A stretch of 7,768 nt of DNA from Clostridiales bacterium. Its GTDB lineage: Bacteria > Bacillota > Clostridia > Christensenellales > Aristaeellaceae. Made by a program: the position numbers and the translations under genes. The DNA lies in contig JAAZBR010000128.1 of assembly GCA_012513735.1 (NCBI GenBank), forward strand, positions 1 to 7,768, read 5' to 3'. The notes under the pieces are model-generated. The model ran no database searches. It saw nothing but the letters and a program-made list of their open reading frames with translations, and had not been told where the DNA came from. Within the stretch, counting starts at the first letter, position 1. Each line of letters starts with the position of its first letter. Shown one piece after another: positions 1 to 5,162 of the stretch.

Positions 1-126
1 CTGCATCGTATTCTCCAACTGACCGGTGGCCAGCTTGAAGCGAAGGTTGAAAAGCTCCGTCTTCAGATCGGCGATGGCGGTGGCCAACTGCTCGGGCTTC
101 ATGGCTGCGAACTCACTTACCTTCAT
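1..126 (-). CDS. rpmC: Large-subunit ribosomal protein L29 (5' part; cut by the window edge)
   Basis: L29 is a small helical-hairpin protein of the 50S subunit that sits near the peptide exit tunnel, next to L23. Forty-two codons are visible, beginning [14 protein letters not shown] and continuing through the characteristic L29 core [13 protein letters not shown] at about residues 25-37. The family is usually 60-70 residues, so about a third lies beyond position 1. The ATG shares four bases with the end of the L16 gene (ATGA), which implies translational coupling. The place after L16 is the standard one in the S10 operon. The fragment was translated by hand from the minus strand. Identification rests on the motif and the gene order together, and nothing looks abnormal in the visible part. 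Confidence 0.95.
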   Translation of the reverse strand, partial: MKVSEFAAMKPEQLATAIADLKTELFNLRFKLATGQLENTMQ

Positions 127-563
127 TGCTTTTCACCCCCAACCTGGGCACTCAGTTGGTCGCGGCTGTACACCTTGGTGCGCAGTGGCAGCTTGCTGGC
201 TGCCAGGCGCAGGGCCTCGCGGGCAATGGATTCCTCTACCCCGCCCACCTCAAACATAACGCGGCCGGGCTTGACCACAGCCACCCAATACTCGGGAGAG
301 CCCTTGCCGGAACCCATGCGGGTTTCCGCCGGCTTCTCGGTGACAGGCTTGTCGGGGAATATCTTGATCCACACCTGGCCGCCACGCTTGGTGTAGCGGG
401 TCAGGGCGATACGAGCCGCCTCGATCTGCTGGCTGGTGACCCAGCTTGGAGAAACGGCCACCAGGCCATATTCGCCGTAGCTGATGGTATTGCCGCGGTG
501 CGCAGTCCCCTTCATCCGGCCGCGGAAGACCTTGCGGTGCTTAACTCTCTTGGGCATTAACAT
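123..563 (-). CDS. rplP: Large-subunit ribosomal protein L16
   Basis: L16 is a 50S protein that binds 23S rRNA near the A-site tRNA elbow and the peptidyl transferase region. The 146-residue product starts [11 protein letters not shown] and carries the family signatures [13 protein letters not shown] (61-73), TRMGSGKG (81-88) and WVAVVKPG (93-100), followed by the [12 protein letters not shown] helix. Length is normal. The start at 563 is preferred over the ATG at 557 because an AAGGAGG at 574-580, inside the end of the S3 gene, lies 10 bases from it, and because MLMPKR or MLLPKR is the usual N-terminus in Bacillota. Three bases separate it from the S3 stop, and its own stop overlaps the L29 start, so this stretch is probably translationally coupled. 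Confidence 0.98.
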   Translation of the reverse strand: MLMPKRVKHRKVFRGRMKGTAHRGNTISYGEYGLVAVSPSWVTSQQIEAARIALTRYTKRGGQVWIKIFPDKPVTEKPAETRMGSGKGSPEYWVAVVKPGRVMFEVGGVEESIAREALRLAASKLPLRTKVYSRDQLSAQVGGEKQ

Positions 564-566
564 GGA

Positions 567-1238
567 TTACTTGCCTCCTTCGGCGGCGCGCACAGTGGGC
601 TTCTTGGCCTTCGGCAGGATCTGGCCTTTGTAGATCCACACCTTGACGCCCAGGCGGCCGTAGGTTGTTTTGGCTTCTGCAAAGCCATAGTCAATGTTAG
701 CACGCAGGGTCTGCAGCGGGATAGAGCCCTCATGATAGTGCTCGCTTCGGGCGATGTCCGCGCCGCCCAGACGGCCGGAGACCTTGGCCTTCATGCCCTT
801 TGCCCCGCCGCGCATGGCGCGCTGGATAGACTGCTTCAGGGCCCGCCGGAACGAGATGCGCTTTTCCAGCTGCTGCGCGATGTTCTCGGCCACCAACTGG
901 GCATCGGTGTCCGGGCTCTTGATCTCCAGCACATTGATGTTGACCGGATGGCCCAGGGACTTTTCTACATATGCCTTCAGCTCTTCAATGCCCTTGCCGC
1001 CGCGGCCGATGATCATGCCGGGGCGTCCGGTGAAGATGTTGATGGTCATCCGGGCAGCGGAGCGCTCGATATCGATGCGGCTGATGCCGGTAGCATAATA
1101 CTTCTTCTTCAGATCCGTGCGGATCTTGCGGTCCTCCACCAGGTTGTTGGCAAAGTCCTTCTTGTCGGCAAACCAGCGCGTGCTCCAGTCGAAGATGACG
1201 CCAACGCGTGCGCCGTGGGGATTAACTTTCTGACCCAT
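567..1238 (-). CDS. rpsC: Small-subunit ribosomal protein S3
   Basis: S3 is a 30S head protein at the mRNA entry channel that contributes to mRNA unwinding. The 223-residue product begins [13 protein letters not shown], the typical start. It contains a type II KH domain whose GXXG loop reads GRGG (78-81, within [13 protein letters not shown]), and the C-terminal domain with [25 protein letters not shown] (about 153-177) and GVKVWIYKG. The C-terminal tail after KGQILP is short and basic, within the normal range for Bacillota. A GGAGG at 1245-1249, six bases before the ATG, supports the start. An 18-base gap separates it from the L22 stop. No substitutions of note were seen in the KH motif or the conserved C-terminal block. 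Confidence 0.98.
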   Translation of the reverse strand: MGQKVNPHGARVGVIFDWSTRWFADKKDFANNLVEDRKIRTDLKKKYYATGISRIDIERSAARMTINIFTGRPGMIIGRGGKGIEELKAYVEKSLGHPVNINVLEIKSPDTDAQLVAENIAQQLEKRISFRRALKQSIQRAMRGGAKGMKAKVSGRLGGADIARSEHYHEGSIPLQTLRANIDYGFAEAKTTYGRLGVKVWIYKGQILPKAKKPTVRAAEGGK

Positions 1239-1256
1239 GTGTTTCCTCCCTGCTCC

Positions 1257-1640
1257 TTATCTTTGATCCAGCACCACGCTGATGTGGCTTGTACGCCTGA
1301 GCATCGGCGAAGCGCTTCCGCGGCTGCGCGCGACGTAGCGCTTGAGCGTGGGGCCGGGGTTGGCGTAGATCTCAGCAACGTACAGCGATCCACGGTCAAG
1401 CTCCTGGTTGTTGACAGCGTTTGCGATGGCGCTGTTCAGCAGCTTGATAACGATGGGGCTCGTCGCCTTGGGAGTGAACTGGAGGATGGCCAGGGCCTCA
1501 TCCACATTCTTGCCGCGAATCAGGTCGATAACCTGCTTGGCCTTGCGCGAGGAGACGCGGACGTGCTTCACATGCGCCTGGGGACGCTTGTCGCGCTCCT
1601 GCGCGCGCTTTTCGCCCTTATCACGGGTATTGCTTGCCAT
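1257..1640 (-). CDS. rplV: Large-subunit ribosomal protein L22
   Basis: L22 is a 50S protein whose long beta-hairpin forms part of the peptide exit tunnel constriction together with L4. The open frame runs back to 1784, but the start chosen is the ATG at 1640. It is preceded by AAAGGAG at 1649-1655 with eight bases between, and any earlier start would lie inside the S19 gene. This gives 127 residues. The core begins at about residue 22 (HVKHVRVSSRKAKQVIDLIRGK) after a charged N-terminal extension of about 20 residues absent from the E. coli and B. subtilis proteins as I remember them. SAIANA (70-75) and RRTSHI (115-120) are conserved. The hairpin tip reads SRGSASPML (106-114), where E. coli has AKGRADRIL, so two arginines are replaced by Ser and Pro. 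Confidence 0.97.
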   Translation of the reverse strand: MASNTRDKGEKRAQERDKRPQAHVKHVRVSSRKAKQVIDLIRGKNVDEALAILQFTPKATSPIVIKLLNSAIANAVNNQELDRGSLYVAEIYANPGPTLKRYVARSRGSASPMLRRTSHISVVLDQR

Positions 1641-1659
1641 GTGTATTGCTCCTTTCGTC

Positions 1660-1938
1660 TCAGTTGCGACCGCTGGTCTTTGCACCGGCATGTCCGCGGA
1701 ACGTGCGGGTGGGCGCGAACTCACCCAGTTTGTGGCCAACCATGTCTTCGGTGACGTATACCGGCACATGCTTGCGGCCGTCATGCACCGCGATGGTGTG
1801 GCCCACGAAATCCGGGAAAATGGTGGACGCGCGCGACCAGGTCTTCAACACGGCCTTTTTGCCGGACTTGTTCATATCTTCAATGCGCCGCATCAGCTTC
1901 GCATCGACATAGGGGCCTTTCTTAATGGAACGACTCAT
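1660..1938 (-). CDS. rpsS: Small-subunit ribosomal protein S19
   Basis: S19 is a 30S head protein that pairs with S13 and contacts the intersubunit bridge and the A-site tRNA. The 92-residue product is of standard length and carries [12 protein letters not shown] (1-12), the TWSRASTI block (33-40), [17 protein letters not shown] (46-62) and the C-terminal [18 protein letters not shown] (68-85). The start is supported by AAAGGAGG at 1950-1957, eleven bases upstream. The gene stands between L2 (29-base gap) and L22 (19-base gap), its normal place. There is no sign of disruption. The TRTFRGHAG end is common in Clostridia and is one of the reasons for the suggested taxonomic placement. Confidence 0.98.
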   Translation of the reverse strand: MSRSIKKGPYVDAKLMRRIEDMNKSGKKAVLKTWSRASTIFPDFVGHTIAVHDGRKHVPVYVTEDMVGHKLGEFAPTRTFRGHAGAKTSGRN

Positions 1939-1967
1939 GGGTAGTGTTGCCTCCTTTCAAGCTGTGC

Positions 1968-2801
1968 TTACTTGGCATTGATGCGCTTGACGATCAAGCG
2001 GTTGGAATACTTCTTATGCTTGCGCGTCTTGTAGCCAAGCGCAGGCTTGCCCCAGGGGGTCACGGGAGCGGGCATACCGATGGGGGATTTGCCCTCGCCG
2101 CCGCCGTGGGGGTGATCGCTGGGGTTCATGACCACGCCGCGCACGCTGGGACGGATGCCCATGTGGCGTTTGCGGCCGGCCTTGCCGATGCGCACGTTCT
2201 CATGGTCGGTATTGCCTACGGTGCCTATGGTAGCGCGGCCATTGAGGGGCACCTTGCGCATTTCGCCGGAGGGCATACGCAGTGTGGCATAGCCGCCTTC
2301 CTTGGCCATCAGTTGGGCATAGGTGCCGGCGGAGCGGACCATCTGGCCGCCTGCACCGGGACGGATCTCCACGTTGTGGATCAGTGTGCCCACCGGGATG
2401 TTTTGAATGGGCAGCGAGTTACCGGGCTTGATGTCGGCGCTATCCGAGGAGACCACCATGTCGCCCACATTCAGCCCCAGGGGAGCCAGAATATAGCGCT
2501 TCTCGCCGTCCAGATAGTGGAGCAGCGCGATGAAGGCCGAGCGGTTGGGATCGTACTCGATGGCCGCCACCTTGGCGGGCACTTCCAGCTTGTTGCGCTT
2601 GAAGTCGATCAGGCGGTACTTCACCTTGTGTCCGCCACCCTGATGGCGCACAGTGATCTTGCCCTGCTTGTTGCGGCCGGCATGTTTCTTCTTGCTGGTC
2701 ACCAGCGCTTTCTCGGGCTTCTTCTTGGTGATTTCTTCGAAGGTCAGCACCGACATGAAGCGGCGGGCCGGCGAGGTTGGTTTATATACGCGAATTGGCA
2801 T
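1968..2801 (-). CDS. rplB: Large-subunit ribosomal protein L2
   Basis: L2 is one of the largest 50S proteins. It is needed for subunit association and lies close to the peptidyl transferase centre. The 277-residue product has the RNA-binding beta-barrel core, with [20 protein letters not shown] (40-59) and the [11 protein letters not shown] block (61-71), and the C-terminal domain with [19 protein letters not shown] (220-238). His230 in DHPHGGGEG corresponds to the conserved histidine near position 229 of E. coli L2. The lysine-rich tail [16 protein letters not shown] is typical. A GGGAGG at 2810-2815, eight bases before the ATG, fixes the start, and the gap to the L23 stop is 14 bases. Length and motifs are normal. 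Confidence 0.98.
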   Translation of the reverse strand: MPIRVYKPTSPARRFMSVLTFEEITKKKPEKALVTSKKKHAGRNKQGKITVRHQGGGHKVKYRLIDFKRNKLEVPAKVAAIEYDPNRSAFIALLHYLDGEKRYILAPLGLNVGDMVVSSDSADIKPGNSLPIQNIPVGTLIHNVEIRPGAGGQMVRSAGTYAQLMAKEGGYATLRMPSGEMRKVPLNGRATIGTVGNTDHENVRIGKAGRKRHMGIRPSVRGVVMNPSDHPHGGGEGKSPIGMPAPVTPWGKPALGYKTRKHKKYSNRLIVKRINAK

Positions 2802-2815
2802 TTCTTTTTCCTCCC

Positions 2816-3115
2816 TTAGACCATGCCTTCGAAGAACTCGATGGGCTTGGAATCCTCAGTCAGCTTTACATACGCCTTCTTGACCTCGGGGGTACGGCCG
2901 CTGGTGCGGCCCTGGCGCTTGATCTTGCCCAGCATACGCAGGGTGTTGACGCGTTCGACCTTGATGTCCTTGAACACCTTTTCAAGCGCATTCTTGATCT
3001 CCACCTTGTTTGCGCCGATGGCCACTTCAAACACGTAGCGCTTGTCAGCGATGCCGTCATAACCCTTTTCGGTCAGCACGGGGCGCAGGATGATATCATG
3101 TGGGTCCTTTTTCAT
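2816..3115 (-). CDS. rplW: Large-subunit ribosomal protein L23
   Basis: L23 sits at the rim of the peptide exit tunnel, where chaperones and the signal recognition particle dock. The 99-residue protein has the family start [13 protein letters not shown] (8-20). Glu16 aligns with the E. coli Glu18 known to be important for trigger factor docking. [22 protein letters not shown] (27-48) and the loop [15 protein letters not shown] (56-70) are also typical. The start codon overlaps the L4 stop by one base (TGATG), and a GAGGAGG at 3126-3132 lies ten bases upstream inside the L4 gene. L23 synthesis is therefore probably coupled to L4 translation. Length is normal for the bacterial family. Confidence 0.98.
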   Translation of the reverse strand: MKKDPHDIILRPVLTEKGYDGIADKRYVFEVAIGANKVEIKNALEKVFKDIKVERVNTLRMLGKIKRQGRTSGRTPEVKKAYVKLTEDSKPIEFFEGMV

Positions 3116-3738
3116 CAGACGTATACCTCCTCAATGCCCTTTACGGCCTCCTGCAGAATAATCAGCTTGTCGGCACGAAGGATGTCGTAGACGTTCAGCG
3201 TGTTGACGCTGGCGCCGGACAGGCGCTGGATATTGCGGCTGGCACGGACAATGCTCTCGTCCTGGCCGGGCAGCACCAGCAGGGCCTTCTTGTCAATGTT
3301 AAGATCCTCCAGCATTTTGGCGATCACACGGGTCTTGGCTTCCTTCAGGGTGATGGTATCCAATACAATGATGTCACCCTGGGACAGTTTGCTGGACAGC
3401 GCGCTCTTCATGGCCAGGCGGCGCACCTTCTTGGGCACCTTGACCACATAATCCCGGGGCTGCGGGGCAAACACCACGCCACCGTGACGGAACTGGGGCG
3501 CACGGTTGGAATGGTGACGCGCATTACCGGTGCCCTTCTGGCGATAGATCTTGCGACCGCCGCCACGGACCATGGCACGGGTCAGGGCGCTTTGGGTCCC
3601 CTGGCGTTTGTTGGCCAGAATGGAGCGAACAACCAGATGCATGGCGGCAACATTGGGCTGAATGCCAAAGATCTCATCGGAGAGACTCAGCTCGCCCGCT
3701 GCCTTTCCCTGCATGTTGAGTACTTGAATGGTGGGCAT
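3115..3738 (-). CDS. rplD: Large-subunit ribosomal protein L4
   Basis: L4 is a 50S assembly protein whose extended loop reaches into the exit tunnel beside L22. In E. coli it also represses its own S10 operon by binding the leader RNA. The 207-residue product has the usual N-terminus, the loop from about residue 45 to 90, and the globular C-terminal domain (KVRRLAMKSALSSK 104-117, LLVLPGQDESIVRASRNI about 153-170, final AVKGIEEVYV). The loop keeps GGGRKIYRQKGTG (59-71), with Lys68 equivalent to E. coli Lys63. It then reads NARHHSNRAPQFRHGG, where E. coli has RARSGSIKSPIWRSGG, so the position of Arg67 holds Asn72. AAGGAGG at 3748-3754 lies nine bases before the ATG. Its possible regulatory role here is inferred only from the leader upstream of rpsJ. 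Confidence 0.98.
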   Translation of the reverse strand: MPTIQVLNMQGKAAGELSLSDEIFGIQPNVAAMHLVVRSILANKRQGTQSALTRAMVRGGGRKIYRQKGTGNARHHSNRAPQFRHGGVVFAPQPRDYVVKVPKKVRRLAMKSALSSKLSQGDIIVLDTITLKEAKTRVIAKMLEDLNIDKKALLVLPGQDESIVRASRNIQRLSGASVNTLNVYDILRADKLIILQEAVKGIEEVYV

Positions 3739-3755
3739 GAAGCGTTTCCTCCTTC

Positions 3756-4397
3756 TTAGGCTTTGCAGCTATTGCGCACGAGCAGCACGCTGTTCTTGGC
3801 GCCGGGCACAGCGCCCTTGACCAGCATCAGATTGCGCTCTGCATCCAATTCAATCACTTCAAGGTTCTGCACCGTCACACGCTCAACGCCGTACTGGCCG
3901 GACATGTGCCGGTTCTTGAACACACGGCTGGGAGTGGAGTTGGCGCTGAGCGCGCCCACCCCGCGGTGATACTTGGAGCCGTGGGTCATGGGGCCGCGGG
4001 ACTGGTTCCAGCGATAGATAACGCCGGTGAAGCCATGGCCCTTGCTGGTGCCGGTGACGTCGATCTTTTCGCCCGCAGCGAACACGGATACACCCACAGT
4101 CTGGCCGACTTCATAGGAAGCAGAATCCTCAAGGCGGAACTCGCGCAGGTGCCGGGTGGGGGCCACATTAGCCTTCTTGAAATGTCCGGCTGTGGGCTTG
4201 TTGACCAGCTTCTTGACGCGGTGCTCCGGCACAGTGTCAAAACCAAGCTGTACGGCCTCGTAGCCATCCTTCTCGGCGGTTTTCTTCTGCACAACCGTGC
4301 AGGGACCGGCCAGGATCACAGTGACCGGAACAAGACGGCCATCGGGCAGAAACTTCTGTGTCATACCCAACTTCTTGCCGATGATTGCTTTCTTCAT
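3756..4397 (-). CDS. rplC: Large-subunit ribosomal protein L3
   Basis: L3 is an early-assembling 50S protein with a loop that approaches the peptidyl transferase centre. The 213-residue product opens MKKAIIGKKLGMTQKF (1-16), the standard start. It has the barrel motif GYEAVQLGF (45-53), the VTGTSKGHGFTGVI block (114-127) and the extended loop NQSRGPMTHGSKYHRGVG (131-148), followed by STPSRVF and GVERVTVQNLEV (170-181). The end, VPGAKNSVLLVRNSCKA, is typical. An AGGAGG at 4406-4411, eight bases before the ATG, supports the start, and 17 bases separate it from the S10 stop. Length and motifs are ordinary. It is the second gene of the operon, as expected. Confidence 0.98.
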   Translation of the reverse strand: MKKAIIGKKLGMTQKFLPDGRLVPVTVILAGPCTVVQKKTAEKDGYEAVQLGFDTVPEHRVKKLVNKPTAGHFKKANVAPTRHLREFRLEDSASYEVGQTVGVSVFAAGEKIDVTGTSKGHGFTGVIYRWNQSRGPMTHGSKYHRGVGALSANSTPSRVFKNRHMSGQYGVERVTVQNLEVIELDAERNLMLVKGAVPGAKNSVLLVRNSCKA

Positions 4398-4414
4398 GGT
4401 GTGTTCCTCCTGCC

Positions 4415-4723
4415 TTACAGCTTGATTTCGATCTCGACGCCGGCGGGAAGATCCAGCTTCATCATGGCGTCCACAGTGCGGGTGTTGGGGTTGTGAATGT
4501 CGATGAGGCGCTTATGGGTGCGGCGCTCGAACTGCTCGCGGCTATCCTTGTCCTTGTGGGTCGCGCGCAGGATGGTGACAATTTCTTTCTCAGTGGGCAG
4601 TGGGATGGGACCTGATACGCGGGCACCAGTGCGCTTGGCCGTCTCAACGATGCGGCTGGCGGACTGATCGATCAGGTTGTGCTCGTATGCCTTGAGCTTG
4701 ATGCGGATCTTCTGGTTGGCCAT
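4415..4723 (-). CDS. rpsJ: Small-subunit ribosomal protein S10 (transcription factor NusE)
   Basis: S10 is a 30S head protein that also acts as NusE, linking NusB and NusG in transcription antitermination. The 102-residue product has the family length. It shows the start [19 protein letters not shown] (4-22), the VSGPIPLPT strand and loop (36-44), the long loop around [22 protein letters not shown] (51-72) and the terminal [17 protein letters not shown]. An AGGAGG at 4730-4735 lies six bases before the ATG. It is the first gene of the operon, about 200 bases downstream of the only convincing promoter seen upstream. There is no tuf gene immediately before it. Confidence 0.98.
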   Translation of the reverse strand: MANQKIRIKLKAYEHNLIDQSASRIVETAKRTGARVSGPIPLPTEKEIVTILRATHKDKDSREQFERRTHKRLIDIHNPNTRTVDAMMKLDLPAGVEIEIKL

Positions 4724-4927
4724 GGTTATCCTCCTACTTTTCAGTCGTTCTCATGGAGCCCTTCTCATGCAGCCGACGCAGTGGCACATGAGCTGTCAGG
4801 GCCGTCCGCAGGTCTGGTCTAACCTGGCGGGCGCTGAGTCCGTCGCCCGATTTGCGGGCTGGTCGGCGATAATGACCCGCCCAGGCCGGGGCGGCAACCT
4901 ATCACGTCATCCCTAAACAGACAGCTC
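4724..4927 (-). promoter_or_regulatory. Structured 5' leader of the S10 operon; candidate ribosomal-protein autoregulatory RNA
   Basis: The stretch between the predicted transcription start (4925/4926) and rpsJ has no convincing gene but strong complementarity. GAGCTGTC at 4927-4920 is exactly complementary to GACAGCTC at 4797-4790 and would close a domain of about 138 bases. Inside it are a hairpin CCGCCC/GGGCGG (4894-4877) that can be lengthened by ATGAC/GTCAT (4910-4906 with 4876-4872), a hairpin GCCCG/CGGGC (4859-4845), and an AGGT/ACCT plus CCGC/GCGG stem with one bulged C (4830-4806). Downstream, CTCATG (4792-4787) pairs with CATGAG (4769-4764) and competes for three bases with the closing helix. 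No T-run follows any hairpin, so intrinsic attenuation is not supported. Control of the operon by L4, as in E. coli, is an analogy and not shown by the sequence. The pairings were found by eye without energy calculation. Confidence 0.6.
4748..4769 (-). repeat. Tandem 8-base direct repeat CATGAGAA in the rpsJ leader
   Basis: CATGAGAA occurs at 4769-4762 and again at 4755-4748, separated by six bases (GGGCTC). Either copy can pair with the upstream CTCATG at 4792-4787, giving two alternative hairpins just ahead of the rpsJ ribosome binding site. The repeat is short and could be chance. Its place in the leader is what makes it worth recording. Confidence 0.5.
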
Positions 4928-4931
4928 GATT

Positions 4932-4960
4932 ATTATACGCATTGTACGCGCTGAATGCAA
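4932..4960 (-). promoter_or_regulatory. Predicted sigma-A type promoter of the S10 operon
   Basis: A perfect -10 hexamer TATAAT lies at 4937-4932 and a -35 element TTGCAT at 4960-4955, with an exact 17-base spacer. The -35 matches the TTGACA consensus at only three of six positions. The likely start point is the A or G at 4926/4925, giving a leader of about 200 bases before rpsJ. No other candidate of similar quality was seen upstream of rpsJ. The weak -35 is probably compensated by the A-rich sequence just upstream. Confidence 0.8.
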
Positions 4961-4991
4961 GCACTTTTTGCATATTTTTATGAAGGTTTTT
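4961..4991 (-). promoter_or_regulatory. Phased A-tracts upstream of the S10 promoter (UP-element-like)
   Basis: On the minus strand, three runs of five A lie at 4969-4965, 4979-4975 and 4991-4987, spaced 10 and 12 bases apart, ending just before the -35 element. Surroundings are markedly more A/T-rich than the rest of this GC-rich window. Such A-tracts bind the RNA polymerase alpha C-terminal domain and bend DNA. This is known for strong rRNA promoters and is inferred here. Confidence 0.6.
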
Positions 4992-5162
4992 GTCCCGGTG
5001 GTGGACAATCCCCCGCATTTACAACACAAAACCCGACCGGTTTCAACATATAATCGTCCACCGTATCGGGTGTATCATTCTGAACATTTTTCTGTTTTCT
5101 GTATCCAGTGCTGACAGAAGGGACAACCGTTCCCACAAGCGCAGGCTCGAAAGATGCTCAGC
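4992..5162. other. Intergenic spacer between the export operon and the S10 promoter
   Basis: No gene is supported in this stretch. It holds several inverted repeats. TTGTCC/GGACAA with a 7-base loop spans 4990-5008. GGTGGAC (5000-5006) is complementary to GTCCACC (5056-5062), 49 bases apart. GGGAC/GTTCCC with one bulged base spans 5120-5134. The last lies 28 bases after the permease stop and is followed on the minus strand by TTCTGTC, so it is the best candidate for the end of the upstream transcript, but it is a weak one. No strong hairpin plus T-tract terminator was seen, so read-through into the S10 operon cannot be excluded. Confidence 0.4.

Noticed and set aside
555..557. The second ATG of the L16 gene (MPKRV) as the start.
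   Set aside because: It is 16 bases from the AAGGAGG, while the ATG at 563 is 10 bases away and matches the usual N-terminus of the family.
732..1754. A 340-codon plus-strand frame across S3, L22 and part of S19.
   Set aside because: It lies antisense to three clearly identified ribosomal protein genes and shows no recognisable motif.
1641..1784. An N-terminal extension of L22 back to the ATG at 1784.
   Set aside because: It would overlap S19 in another frame, and a good ribosome binding site at 1649-1655 marks the ATG at 1640.
1944..2819. A 291-codon plus-strand frame opposite L2.
   Set aside because: It mirrors the L2 gene almost exactly, is His/Ala/Gly-rich, and has no independent support. 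The same judgement applies to the plus-strand frame at 3100-3759 opposite L4.
4751..4789. A 12-codon frame in the rpsJ leader with three cysteine codons (MCHCVGCMRRAP).
   Set aside because: There is no ribosome binding site before it, and its sequence overlaps the hairpin stems, which explain it better.
5029..5043. An AAACC/GGTTT hairpin followed on the minus strand by TGTGTT, as a terminator of the upstream operon.
   Set aside because: The stem is only five pairs, mostly A-T, and the following tract is broken by G, so it is too weak to call.
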